From NCBI GenBank assembly GCA_902788175.1, contig CADAJF010000005.1:62001-126000 (forward strand): a DNA stretch of 64,000 bases. The letters are read 5' to 3'. A program made the position numbers and the translations under genes. This document shows positions 1 to 9,130 of the stretch, one piece after another. Each line of letters begins with the position of its first letter. Positions within the stretch are counted from its first letter, which is position 1. Below the pieces are notes generated by a model, which saw only the letters and a program-made list of their open reading frames with translations, was not told where the DNA came from and did no database searches. The stretch is from an uncultured Bacteroidia bacterium (lineage in GTDB: Bacteria > Bacteroidota > Bacteroidia > Bacteroidales > UBA932).

Positions 1-1994
1 CGCAGCTTCAGGTTGGAGAGCCAGTTGCCGGCATTGGCAAGGAAGGGTTCCTTATGGATGTTCCAACCCACGGAAACGGAAGGGAAGAAACCCCAGCGAT
101 GGTTGGCGGCAAAGCGGGAAGAGCCGTCATAGCGGCCGTTCAGCTCCAGGAGGTAGCGGCCGTCGTAGTCATAGTTGATACGGCCGAAGAAACCGCGGGT
201 GGCCCAGCCGTAGCGGGTATCCACCAGTGTCTGGTCGCCGTTACCCATGGTTACGCTGGGCGTAGCCGTAGTGTACAGCCCGGTAATGGCGTTCTTGACA
301 TAGGCATAATGGAAATCCTCTTCCTGGTAACCTGCCAGGAGGGTCACATTATGCTTCTCTCCCAGGGTGAGCAGGTAGTTGGTGTACACGTTCAGGCTCT
401 GGTAGTTGGTATTGGTATTGGCGCGGGTGTACTTGCCGCCTGCGGGAATACTGAGCTCCGCACGTTGTCCTTTCACGGTAGTGACCCCGTCCATCAGGTA
501 AATGTCCGGCTGGATAGCCACTGCCTCATAGTTGCTTACGCCCAGGCGGTAAGTGTAGTCCATGTTGATGAACCAGTTCTTGAGAGGCTGGATCTGCAGG
601 CCGGGCGTAATATCCAGGCGGTCGCGCACGTTCTGGGTATAGGTGCCGCTCTGCAGGTAGGGAATCATGGTGTATTCCACGTAATGACCGTTGGGATCCA
701 TGTAGTGCTTGGTGGCAAACTCACGGGCCATGGTGTGGAAGAAGCCGTAGCCGATACCGCCGTCGCCGAAGGGGCTGTCGGTGATACCGTGCACGAACTT
801 GGTGCTGAATGTGAGCTTGAGCCAGTCGGTCACCTGGGCCTGGGTGTTGGCGTTGACATTGAAACGCTTGTAACCCATATTGGCAAAACGGAGGACGCCG
901 TCCTCGTCGTAGAGACCGCCGCTCACGAAGTACTGCACCTTCTTTGTGCCGCCGCGGATGGACAGGTTGTGGGTTTGCTTGAAAGCCCAGTCCTTATAGT
1001 GGAGCTTGAAATAATCCGTGTTACCCAGGCCTTTTTCGGAGTTCTCGAAAGAGGAGGGATTGGCACTGGGATTGTCTTTGATCTCTGCCCAGGGGGCATA
1101 AGGATCGTTGGCGTAGTCACCGTTGATGAAGCGCTGCAAGTCGGCGATTTTCTCCTCCGTGTACTTGCGGGGAGCATTGGCGTTGGTAGCACCGTCGTTC
1201 CAGAAATGGGCGAAATCTACGGAATTGGCCATCACGGGAAGTTTGGTGGGCGCGTTCCAGCCGGCGTTGCCGGAGTAGCTGATGACGGGCTTGCCGTCCT
1301 GGCCGCGCTTGGTGGTGACCAGGATGACACCATAGGCCGCGCGGGCGCCGTAGATGGCGGCCGATGCAGCGTCCTTGAGCACCGAGATGCTCTCGATGTC
1401 ATTGGGGTTCACGTCCTGCAGGCTCATTTCCACGCCGTCCACCAGGATGTAGGGCGTTCCGGTGCCGCTCAGGTTACCGCGGCCGCGCAGGGTAATGGTG
1501 GTTTCTGCGCCGGGCGTGCCCGCCTGCGTGTTGGAGATGGTGAGGCCGGGAACCAGGCCCTGAAGAGCCTGAGCGGCATCCACCACCGGACGCTGGGCGA
1601 ATTCGTCGCCCTTCACCTGGGAAACGGCGCCGGTGAGATTCACCTTCTTCTGGACGCCGTAACCCACCACCACGGTCTCTTCCAGCAGCTGGGCGTCTTC
1701 CTCGAGGGCGATGTTCAGCGTGCCGCCGGTCCAGTTGATTTCGCGGGTGGTGTAACCGATGCAGGAGAATACGAGCGTTGTTCCGGGCGTCACCTGGGGC
1801 AGGCTGTAGGCTCCGTTTACATCTGTGATTGCTCCCTTTTGCGTGCCTTTCACCATGACAGAACCGCCGATGACGGGAACTCCGTCCGTGTCGGTAACCG
1901 TACCGCTTACGGTCTGCGTCTGTGCCAGCACAGCCACGGAAGTCAGGGTGACGGCAAGCGCCGTCAAAATGGCTTTTGTGATGTGTTTAAGCAT
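1..1994 (-). CDS. SusC/RagA-family TonB-dependent outer membrane transporter, 3' end beyond window
   Basis: The reading frame runs from an ATG at 1994-1992 through about 664 codons and leaves the window at base 1, so the C-terminal barrel is missing. A signal peptide (MLKHITKAILTALAV...VLAQ) is followed by a carboxypeptidase-regulatory-like domain (TVSGTVTDTDGVPVIGGSV), a TonB-box-like segment (EETVVVGYGVQKK) and a plug domain with IYGARAAYGVILVTTKRG, the standard SusC order. The family imports oligosaccharides across the outer membrane with a SusD lipoprotein, which may lie beyond the left edge. It sits downstream of a sulfatase gene on the same strand but has its own -7 box, so it may belong to a second SusCD pair. 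The long open frames opposite it are shadows. Confidence 0.93.
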   Translation of the reverse strand, partial: MLKHITKAILTALAVTLTSVAVLAQTQTVSGTVTDTDGVPVIGGSVMVKGTQKGAITDVNGAYSLPQVTPGTTLVFSCIGYTTREINWTGGTLNIALEEDAQLLEETVVVGYGVQKKVNLTGAVSQVKGDEFAQRPVVDAAQALQGLVPGLTISNTQAGTPGAETTITLRGRGNLSGTGTPYILVDGVEMSLQDVNPNDIESISVLKDAASAAIYGARAAYGVILVTTKRGQDGKPVISYSGNAGWNAPTKLPVMANSVDFAHFWNDGATNANAPRKYTEEKIADLQRFINGDYANDPYAPWAEIKDNPSANPSSFENSEKGLGNTDYFKLHYKDWAFKQTHNLSIRGGTKKVQYFVSGGLYDEDGVLRFANMGYKRFNVNANTQAQVTDWLKLTFSTKFVHGITDSPFGDGGIGYGFFHTMAREFATKHYMDPNGHYVEYTMIPYLQSGTYTQNVRDRLDITPGLQIQPLKNWFINMDYTYRLGVSNYEAVAIQPDIYLMDGVTTVKGQRAELSIPAGGKYTRANTNTNYQSLNVYTNYLLTLGEKHNVTLLAGYQEEDFHYAYVKNAITGLYTTATPSVTMGNGDQTLVDTRYGWATRGFFGRINYDYDGRYLLELNGRYDGSSRFAANHRWGFFPSVSVGWNIHKEPFLANAGNWLSNLKL

Positions 1995-2045
1995 ATGAGT
2001 AAGTGTTAATTAAGTTGGTTTCCGGAATTCGTTTTTCCGCGAAAG

Positions 2046-2053
2046 CAAACATA
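2046..2053 (-). promoter_or_regulatory. Putative -7 box (TATGTTTG) for the left SusC gene
   Basis: On the minus strand TATGTTTG matches the Bacteroidetes -7 consensus TAnnTTTG and lies about 50 bases before the SusC start. No convincing -33 TTTG was found at 19-21 bp, so the call is tentative. Confidence 0.4.
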
Positions 2054-2107
2054 ATCGATTCCACTTACAAAGGAGTCAACGCGCGTCCAATTTTGCTCCG
2101 ATTCTGT

Positions 2108-3571
2108 TCATTCCTCCCCTTTCAGCACCGGAAAGTCCGGGTTGGGGACATGGGAGGCGTCCATAAGGGCCTTCAGGGCAGCTACGCGCTCCGGGTGGAC
2201 CAGGGAGAGGTCCTGGGTTTCACCGGGGTCCTCTTCCAGGTTGTAGAGCTCCAGGCGGGCGTTCTCGTTCCGGATATTCATGTGTACCAGCTTCCAGGGG
2301 CCTTGCCTGACGGCCTGGCGGCCGCCCAGTTCCTGGAACTCGAAGTACAGGTATTCGTGCTCTTTCTGGCCTTTTTTGCCCGTCAGCACCGGCAGCAGGG
2401 ATACGCCGTCCATCCCTTCCGGGCTTCCGGAGCCGGTGAGTTCCCGGAAAGTGGGCATCAGATCCCAGAAGCAGCCCATAAAGCTGCTCTCGCTTCCCGG
2501 AGCTATGTGCCCGGGCCAGGAGAAGATGGTGGGAACGCGGATGCCGCCTTCGTACAGATCCCGCTTGTAACCGCGCCAGGGGCCGTTGCTGTCGAAGTAG
2601 TCGGGGTCGGCCCCGCCTTCGCGATGCGGGCCATTGTCGCTGCTGAAGATAATCAGTGTATTCTCATACAGGCCCAGTTCCTTGAGGTGCGTTACCAGTT
2701 CTCCCACATAATTGTCAAGGCGCGTAACCATGGCGGCAAATGCGGCGTGGGGGTGCTCCTGGGCCACATAAGCCCCTTTCAGGAAGTACGGGTCCCCGGG
2801 ACGCGCGCCGGCATAGGGCTCCTCCGGGTACTGGCCGCGGAAGCTTTGCATCAGGTCGTCTTCGGGCACCAGCAGTTCCGCGTGCGGAATGGTGGTGGGA
2901 TACCACAGGAAGAAGGGCTTCCCGTCCTGCGCGGCCTTGTCCAGGAACTCCAGGGCCTTGGCGTGAATCAGGTCCGGGGCGTAGGAACCGCTGCCATAGC
3001 TTTCGTCGTCCCGGTTATCCGGCAGTTCAATGCGCGTGGCGTTGTCCCAGAGGTGGTCCGGATAGTAACTGTGGGCCAGCAACTGGCAGTTGTAGCCGTA
3101 GAAAGTATCTACGCCCTGGGTCTGCGGGTCTCCGCTGGTGCCCACAAAACCCAGACCCCATTTGCCGAAGGCACCGGTGGTGTAACCGGCGGCCCGGAAA
3201 TCATGGAAAAGCGTGCCGGCGCCCGAAGGCAGCGGGAACTGGCCTTCGGGACTCATCTCGCGGTTGCCGCGGATGGCCGTGTGCCCGCTGTGGGTGCCCG
3301 TCACCAGGCAGGAGCGCGACGGGGCGCTCACCGTGGTGCCGCTGTAAAACTGCGTGAAGCGCATTCCGCTTTGCGCCAGGGCATCAATATTGGGGGTGGA
3401 AAAACGCTCCTGTCCAAAACAGGAGAGGTCGCCCCAGCCCAGGTCATCGGCCAGGATGAACACCACGTTGGGGGCGGGGGCTTTTTTGCCCTGCTCAGAT
3501 GCGCAGGAGCCGACGGCCATCGCCGCGGCTCCTGTCAACATCAGAGCACCGGATAAATTCGGTGTTTTCAT
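2108..3571 (-). CDS. Serine-type sulfatase (family S1) lipoprotein
   Basis: This 487-residue protein begins with a lipoprotein signal ending at VGSC (Cys23). It has the S1 sulfatase core: an ADDLGWGD metal motif near residue 41, the formylglycine motif S82-A-P-S-R86 and SDNGPHREGG near residue 310. Because the modified residue is Ser rather than Cys, maturation should need an anaerobic radical-SAM enzyme (anSME), which is not in this window. It would remove sulfate from a glycan in the periplasm or at the cell surface; the substrate cannot be read from sequence. It follows susD by 10 bases and is probably cotranscribed with the susC-susD pair, suggesting a sulfated glycan target such as mucin or host glycosaminoglycan (inference). 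Confidence 0.9.
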   Translation of the reverse strand: MKTPNLSGALMLTGAAAMAVGSCASEQGKKAPAPNVVFILADDLGWGDLSCFGQERFSTPNIDALAQSGMRFTQFYSGTTVSAPSRSCLVTGTHSGHTAIRGNREMSPEGQFPLPSGAGTLFHDFRAAGYTTGAFGKWGLGFVGTSGDPQTQGVDTFYGYNCQLLAHSYYPDHLWDNATRIELPDNRDDESYGSGSYAPDLIHAKALEFLDKAAQDGKPFFLWYPTTIPHAELLVPEDDLMQSFRGQYPEEPYAGARPGDPYFLKGAYVAQEHPHAAFAAMVTRLDNYVGELVTHLKELGLYENTLIIFSSDNGPHREGGADPDYFDSNGPWRGYKRDLYEGGIRVPTIFSWPGHIAPGSESSFMGCFWDLMPTFRELTGSGSPEGMDGVSLLPVLTGKKGQKEHEYLYFEFQELGGRQAVRQGPWKLVHMNIRNENARLELYNLEEDPGETQDLSLVHPERVAALKALMDASHVPNPDFPVLKGEE

Positions 3572-3581
3572 TTCGGTTCAA

Positions 3582-5684
3582 TTATTTCCAGCCTGCCTGC
3601 TGCTCCAGGGCGCTGTTCAGCAACAGTTCCTCGGAGGGGATGGGCTCCAGGTAGTACTTGTCCAGCCAACCCTTACCGGCCTTCACCGGATCCAGGTAGT
3701 AGTAGAGGTGGCCGCCGCCCTGGGCCGCCACGTCGGCCGCAGAGGCCTCCAGGCGGGTGCTTGCGTTCAGGAGGCCGGTGGCTCCGCCGGTCTTGGAGAT
3801 GACCGCGCCGGTGTTGTCGGCGTTCACCCAGGCACCGTAGTGCTGCTTGTTCACGTACCAGTCGGCCTTCTTCCAGCGGCGCACGTCCTCGAAGGAGAAG
3901 CTCTCGCCCATGAGCTCAATCAGGCGCTCGCGGCGGATTTCCCACAGCACGGGATCTACGCTTTTGTCGCGGTCGGGGTCGAAGTTGGCGTCAATGGCGG
4001 CAACGCTCATGCGGCCCACGCCTACACGGTCACGGAGCTTGTTGATGCTCTCGTCGGCCACGCTCTGGTTGAACTTGCCCAGCTCGAAGGCTGCCTCTGC
4101 GTAATTGAGCATCACTTCCTCTATCTTGAACATGGGCTTGTCGGCCACGTCCTTAGTGTAGGTAGGATCCTGGCCGTCCCAGTTGGCCACCTGCTTCCAG
4201 ACAAAGTAGCCGCTGTGGCCGCGCTGGAAGCCCTTTCCGGCGTAGTAACCGGTCTTTCCGTTCACATAGCCGTTGGCGTTGTTGGACATGTCCGTGTGGG
4301 GAACGCCCACCAGGACATTGCCGGCCCAGTTGGTGGAAGGCAGGGACTTGTGGGTCTCAATCTGGTGATAGCCCTGGTTGAAGTTGGGCACCATCCAGCA
4401 GTCGGTCTGCTTGTTGCCGCGGGGGGCGAACTGGTTGATGAACTCGGAGTAGACACCGTCGGAGGCATCGTCCGGAATCCAGCCGTTGGTGCCCACGTTG
4501 TTCACCACGTGGTAAGGCGGAATCACCGTCTGCCACAGGCGCGGATCACGCTTGCGGAAGGTCTTGTACGGGTCTGCGTTGGCATAGTCGTACGGGGTGG
4601 CGGACAGGGTGTATTCTTTGGTGAGGCCGTTGTAGTCGTAGGTTTTCACAGCCGCGTTGTGGATGGGCAGGCCGTCCACGGTCAGGTACATGTCCACGGT
4701 GCTCTGGGGCATTTCCAGGCGGGCGCTGGCAATGTGCTCAAAGTGGCCCAGGCGGTGCATCTTGTAGTCCGGGATGTACTTGACATACAGCAGTACGCTG
4801 CTCACTTTGCTCAGGTCCTCGGAGGTCCACATCTGGCCCCAGCCCTTGCCGGGATGCTTGTCGTTGCCGTCGCCGGTGTACAGCGTGGGGAATTTCCCGA
4901 TCAGTTCACGGGAGGTTTCAAAGCAAGTGTTCAGGAGGGTGGCGGCAGAGGTCAGGGAGCCTTCATCGGCCACGCCATGGTACTTGCGCCAGGTGCCTTC
5001 GAAGAGGCAGAAACGGCTCATGAAGGCCTTCACTACATTGCTGTTGATGGTGTTGGGCTCTGCCAGGTTGTCCTGGATATTCTGGATGCACCAGCTGAGC
5101 TCCTTGTAAATCTGGTCGGCCACGTAGAGGCGGGAATCCCGTTTGCCGAAGATTTTCTCCGAGCTTTCGCCCAGTACCTCGTCCACGTAGATGCAGTCTC
5201 CGTAGTTCACCAGCAGCGCATAGTGGCAGTAGGCCCGGAAGAAGCGGGCGACGGCCTCCAGGTGGCTGCGCTGGTCATCGGAAATCTGGGCATCCTCCAG
5301 GTGTGAAAGCAGGATGTTGGCCTGACGGATCCACACATAAGGATTGCTGTAGGAGTTGGCCGATGTAGGGATGGTGATGGTCTGGGCGGCATAGCCGTTG
5401 GGGATGGTGGAGAAACCGGAGCCGTAGTTGGTCAGAAGGCCCGAGTAGGTGTCCCTCATGGAGGAACCCATGGCGTCGCTCACGATGGCCGGTCCCTGGA
5501 AGAAACGGTATCCGTTGAAGACATTGTACAGGCCCAGCAGGTAGGCGCTGCAGGACTCGTAGGAGTCAAAAGCGGTGGCATCGGTCACTGCGCCTTTGGG
5601 AGAACGCTCCAGAAAGGCGTCGTTACAGGAAGTGGCGCTCACCAGGACCGCTGCAATGGCAGATAAAAGAATATATTTTTTCAT
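3582..5684 (-). CDS. SusD/RagB-family surface glycan-binding lipoprotein
   Basis: The 700-residue protein starts MKKYILLSAIAAVLVSATSC, a lipoprotein signal, followed by the SusD-type N-terminus (NDAFLERSPKGAVTDATAF) and the helical TPR-like repeats and C-terminal region of the RagB/SusD family (EIRRERLIELMGESFSFEDVRRWK). It is somewhat longer than the usual 500-650 residues. SusD proteins cap the SusC barrel and hand over oligosaccharides. The start lies 12 bases after the susC stop, the standard susC-susD arrangement, and the sulfatase follows 10 bases later. Confidence 0.94.
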   Translation of the reverse strand: MKKYILLSAIAAVLVSATSCNDAFLERSPKGAVTDATAFDSYESCSAYLLGLYNVFNGYRFFQGPAIVSDAMGSSMRDTYSGLLTNYGSGFSTIPNGYAAQTITIPTSANSYSNPYVWIRQANILLSHLEDAQISDDQRSHLEAVARFFRAYCHYALLVNYGDCIYVDEVLGESSEKIFGKRDSRLYVADQIYKELSWCIQNIQDNLAEPNTINSNVVKAFMSRFCLFEGTWRKYHGVADEGSLTSAATLLNTCFETSRELIGKFPTLYTGDGNDKHPGKGWGQMWTSEDLSKVSSVLLYVKYIPDYKMHRLGHFEHIASARLEMPQSTVDMYLTVDGLPIHNAAVKTYDYNGLTKEYTLSATPYDYANADPYKTFRKRDPRLWQTVIPPYHVVNNVGTNGWIPDDASDGVYSEFINQFAPRGNKQTDCWMVPNFNQGYHQIETHKSLPSTNWAGNVLVGVPHTDMSNNANGYVNGKTGYYAGKGFQRGHSGYFVWKQVANWDGQDPTYTKDVADKPMFKIEEVMLNYAEAAFELGKFNQSVADESINKLRDRVGVGRMSVAAIDANFDPDRDKSVDPVLWEIRRERLIELMGESFSFEDVRRWKKADWYVNKQHYGAWVNADNTGAVISKTGGATGLLNASTRLEASAADVAAQGGGHLYYYLDPVKAGKGWLDKYYLEPIPSEELLLNSALEQQAGWK

Positions 5685-5696
5685 GGGATGCGCTGT

Positions 5697-8600
5697 TTAG
5701 AGAGTGATGTTCAAGCCGAAGGAAACCGTGCGGTAAAGCGGGTAGGACCAGGAAAGGGTTTCGGGGTCTATCCCGTTGGGAAGAGAGGTGAACGTAGCCA
5801 GGTTTTCTACGCTGGCAAAAGCCCTCAGGTTGGCGATATGGGCCTTCTGCAGCAACTTCTTGGGGAAGGAGTAGGAAAGGGTTACGTTCTTGATGCGCAG
5901 GTAGGCTGCACTGGAGAGCATGTGGGTGTTCTGCCAGCGGTTGTAGCCTCCGTTGCCCACGGAACCGTAGATACGGGGCAGGGTGGCATCCGGGTTGGCG
6001 GCCACGTAGTAGTCCGGGCTGCCGGCATCGGTGCTCTTCGGGGTCCAGTAGTTGTCCGTACCTGTAAAGACGGGCGACCAGATGGCATCGCCCTGGCCGA
6101 AGTAGGTGTAGAAGTAAGGGCCGCTGCTGAAGTAGTCGCGCTTGCCTACGCCCTGCAGACGTACGCTCAGATCGAATCCGCCCACGCTCAGGCCCAGGTT
6201 CAGGCCATACTGCAGGCGAGGCGTGGTGTTGCCTATCACCTTGCGGTCGCCGGGCTCGTCGTAGGTGCCGCGGCCGGTGTTGATGCTGTTGCGGTCTTCT
6301 TCGGAGTACTGTCCGTCGGCCAGGTTCTTGTACTTGAAGTCGCCGGGGCGGGGAGACACGCCGTCAACACCTACCACGCCGTCCTTGAGTTTCCAGGTCT
6401 CCAGGTCTGCGAAGTCGTTGACGTTGTAAAAACCGTCCCACTCGTAACCCCAGATTTCACCCACCTGCTTGCCTTCGTACAGGTAGTTCAGGCTCTTTTC
6501 CTCGTTGAAGTTGAGGCGGGTCACACGGGAAGTGTAATCCCAGATGTTGAAGTCTGCCCTGTATTGGACCAGGCTGCCAATGCTGCCCCTCCAGCCAATC
6601 TGGAACTCCCAGCCCTGGGAGCGCATGCAACCTACATTCTGCATAGGGGCGTTGTCACCCAGCACGGCGGGCAGCGCCACGCTCTGGGACAGGATGTCCT
6701 TGGTGTCGCGGCGGAACCAGTCGAAGGAACCGATGAGGCGGTTGCCCAGCAGGGAGAAGTCCACACCGGCATTCAGGGTGGTGATGGTTTCCCAGGTGAA
6801 GCTGTCACTGACGATACCCGGCATGCCGATCACCGTCACATAGCCTTCGTCGTTGCCGCTAAGCCAGGTATTGGCGTTGGTGTTAAGGGCCATGGTGGAG
6901 TAGTAGTCGTAGTAGCCCACGGAAGACTGGTTGCCGATGGTACCGTAAGAGAAACGCGGCTTGAACTGGTCCAGCCAGGTGCGGGTGCTGGCCATGAAGG
7001 GCTCACGGGCCACGTTCCAGGCCAGGGAGAAGGAGGGGAAGAAGCCAAAGCGGTGGTTCTTGGGGAATTTGGACGAACCGTCGTAGCGCCCGCTCACCTC
7101 CACGATATAACGGCCGTCAAAGTCGTAGTTGAAACGGAAGAAGCCGCTGCGGGTGGCAAAGTCCTCGTACTTGTCATCGGTGGTCTTCTTGCCCTGGGCG
7201 TTGCTCATGGAAGGGATGTTCAGGATGGCCTGGTCCTCTGCGCGGGTGTTGAAGTAGGCATAATTCCAGTATTCCTGGTTGTAACCGCCCATCACGGAGA
7301 AGTGATGGTCTTTCCAGGGCTCGAAGCGGTAAGTGACATAGGCATTGATGGCATTGCGGGCCTCATAGAAGCGGCGGGCAATGGAATAGTCGTGCGCCGG
7401 ACCGTTGAGCACGTTGAGCTGGATGTCCGTGTACGTGTACTTTCCGGAGTTGTAGTTGAAGTCCGTTCCGCGCTTCTGGTAAGTGTATTCGAAAATGGCC
7501 TCCAGGCCCTTGATGGGACGCAGGATGGTTTTGGTGAATACACGCGGCTGGTCAATCACCGTGGTGGCCACATTGGCGGTTTCGATGATGTTGCGCGGGG
7601 TGCGGATCAGGTAGCCGTCCGGATCCCTGCCGTCCGGCAGGAAGCTGGGGTTACGCTGCCCGTAGAGGGCGCCGGCTTCGTCCTGCAGGAGCTCACGCTG
7701 CTGCTGGGTGTAGTAGAAATCCAGCTCCTGGGTGAGCCATTTGGTGATATCGGCAGAGATGACGCCGTTCACGCCCTTGCGGTCATAGATGTCCTTCTTG
7801 CCGTAGAGGGGGCCGTTTTCGGTGTAGCTGTTGGCCGACATACGGAAGCGGATGGAGTCCGAGCCGCCGCTCACTGCCAGGTTGTGGTTCCAGGAGGAGC
7901 CCGTTTCCATCATGCGGCCGGCCAGGTCGTCGTCCTTCAGGTAATAGCGAAGGCCGTCCGGGGCCACGTAGATGCCGTTGTCAGTAACGCCGGAGAGCTT
8001 ACCGGCCTTGTACTGTTCAATGTAGCCGATCCAGTTGTCGATGTTCTGGTTCTGGGCTGCGGTGTACAGGTCCGTGGCAAAAGCTTCCTTGTACATGGAA
8101 AGGAGCTTGGTGGTTTCCACCTGGCGGGGCGTGGAGATGGCGTTCACCAGACCCACCGTGCCGCTGTAGTTGATGGAGACTTTCTGGGCCTGCTTGGGGC
8201 GCTTGGTGGTAATGAGAATAACACCGGCTGCGGCGCGGGCACCGTAAATGGCCGATGCCGAGGCATCCTTCAGGACCGTGACCGTCTCGATGTCTTCCGG
8301 GTTCAGGGCGTCCAGTTCCCCGGGTACGTTGTCGATGAGGATGAGCGGACCTATCGAGGAAACTTTGTCGCTGCTGCCCGAGAAGGAGGAGCTGCCGCGA
8401 ATCTGGATGCTTTTTCCCGTCTGGCCGGGCGTGTTGGAGGTGGAAGAAATGTACAGGCCGGGAATGGCACCCTGCAGGGCTGCAGCCACGTTGGGCTGGG
8501 GCCGGTCTCCCAGGACCTCTTCCATTTTCACCGATGAAACGGCGCCGGAGAGATTCATCTTTTTCTGGGCGCCGTAACCCACCACTACCGTCTCTTCCAG

Positions 8601-8912
8601 CAGGGTGGCGTCTTCTTCCAGGATAACGTTCAATTCACCGCCTGTCCAGGTAATTTCCTGGGGAGCGTAGCCGATGCACGAGAAGACCAGCACATCGGAG
8701 GTGTTCACGCGGGTGAGCTGGTACTTGCCGTCCAGGTCTGTGACGGCACCGTTCTGGGTACCCTTCACAAACACGGAGGCGCCCACGACGGCCGCGCCGG
8801 AAGGGTCAGTGACCGTTCCGCGAACCGTCTGCGGGCCTTGCGCCAGCACAACAAGGGAGGCCAACAGGAAGGCAGCTGCCGACATGATGGCTTTTTGGAT
8901 TGTTTTTCGCAT
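5697..8912 (-). CDS. SusC/RagA-family TonB-dependent outer membrane transporter
   Basis: A complete 1071-residue SusC protein. A signal peptide (MRKTIQKAIMSAAAFLLASLVVLAQ) precedes a carboxypeptidase-regulatory-like domain (residues about 30-95), a TonB box (EETVVVGYGAQKK, about residue 107), the plug (about 120-235, with VTVLKDASASAIYGARAAAG) and a long beta-barrel ending with the short barrel terminus RTVSFGLNITL. It pairs with the SusD gene 12 bases downstream. Together with the sulfatase and the divergent sensor it forms a small polysaccharide-utilisation-type locus. No glycoside hydrolase is adjacent, so the nature of the glycan is unknown. Confidence 0.96.
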   Translation of the reverse strand: MRKTIQKAIMSAAAFLLASLVVLAQGPQTVRGTVTDPSGAAVVGASVFVKGTQNGAVTDLDGKYQLTRVNTSDVLVFSCIGYAPQEITWTGGELNVILEEDATLLEETVVVGYGAQKKMNLSGAVSSVKMEEVLGDRPQPNVAAALQGAIPGLYISSTSNTPGQTGKSIQIRGSSSFSGSSDKVSSIGPLILIDNVPGELDALNPEDIETVTVLKDASASAIYGARAAAGVILITTKRPKQAQKVSINYSGTVGLVNAISTPRQVETTKLLSMYKEAFATDLYTAAQNQNIDNWIGYIEQYKAGKLSGVTDNGIYVAPDGLRYYLKDDDLAGRMMETGSSWNHNLAVSGGSDSIRFRMSANSYTENGPLYGKKDIYDRKGVNGVISADITKWLTQELDFYYTQQQRELLQDEAGALYGQRNPSFLPDGRDPDGYLIRTPRNIIETANVATTVIDQPRVFTKTILRPIKGLEAIFEYTYQKRGTDFNYNSGKYTYTDIQLNVLNGPAHDYSIARRFYEARNAINAYVTYRFEPWKDHHFSVMGGYNQEYWNYAYFNTRAEDQAILNIPSMSNAQGKKTTDDKYEDFATRSGFFRFNYDFDGRYIVEVSGRYDGSSKFPKNHRFGFFPSFSLAWNVAREPFMASTRTWLDQFKPRFSYGTIGNQSSVGYYDYYSTMALNTNANTWLSGNDEGYVTVIGMPGIVSDSFTWETITTLNAGVDFSLLGNRLIGSFDWFRRDTKDILSQSVALPAVLGDNAPMQNVGCMRSQGWEFQIGWRGSIGSLVQYRADFNIWDYTSRVTRLNFNEEKSLNYLYEGKQVGEIWGYEWDGFYNVNDFADLETWKLKDGVVGVDGVSPRPGDFKYKNLADGQYSEEDRNSINTGRGTYDEPGDRKVIGNTTPRLQYGLNLGLSVGGFDLSVRLQGVGKRDYFSSGPYFYTYFGQGDAIWSPVFTGTDNYWTPKSTDAGSPDYYVAANPDATLPRIYGSVGNGGYNRWQNTHMLSSAAYLRIKNVTLSYSFPKKLLQKAHIANLRAFASVENLATFTSLPNGIDPETLSWSYPLYRTVSFGLNITL

Positions 8913-8954
8913 AATGATTATGGTTAGTTAATGTTGGTTTTTGTGGTTTGGGAG

Positions 8955-8962
8955 CAAACTTA
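8955..8962 (-). promoter_or_regulatory. Putative -7 box (TAAGTTTG) of the susC-susD-sulfatase operon
   Basis: TAAGTTTG on the minus strand fits TAnnTTTG and lies about 42 bases before the susC ATG in the AT-rich divergent spacer between susC and the sensor gene. No clear -33 box is visible, which would suit activator dependence. Confidence 0.4.
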
Positions 8963-9099
8963 ATAATAATTTTTAAGATTGTCATACTCTCACGTGTAAT
9001 AATATGTCAAATATTATCCAGAAATAATCCTTTATTGTCCAACGCGCCGCTTTTTGACAACCTCTTTAAGAATATACTGGCATTGTTCCCGGATTTTTT

Positions 9100-9107
9100 T
9101 ATCTTTG
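9100..9107 (+). promoter_or_regulatory. Putative -7 box (TATCTTTG) for the propeller/AraC sensor gene
   Basis: TATCTTTG matches TAnnTTTG and lies 23 bases before the ATG at 9131. This supports that start over an in-frame ATG further upstream at 8948. A -33 TTTG is not apparent. Confidence 0.45.
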
Positions 9108-9130
9108 CAATAATCTTACGCCGTGTCACC

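Noticed and set aside
54..2009. Long plus-strand open frame of about 650 codons opposite the left SusC gene
   Set aside because: The minus strand encodes clear SusC domains. The plus frame has no domain, signal or neighbours and is the usual antisense shadow in GC-rich DNA.
5688..8537. 949-codon plus-strand frame opposite the complete SusC gene
   Set aside because: Antisense shadow; its residue content (Val, Gly, His, Ala rich) is typical of reversed coding sequence.
8948..9130. Earlier in-frame start for the propeller/AraC sensor
   Set aside because: It would put the signal peptide 61 residues inside the protein and start upstream of the -7 box at 9100.
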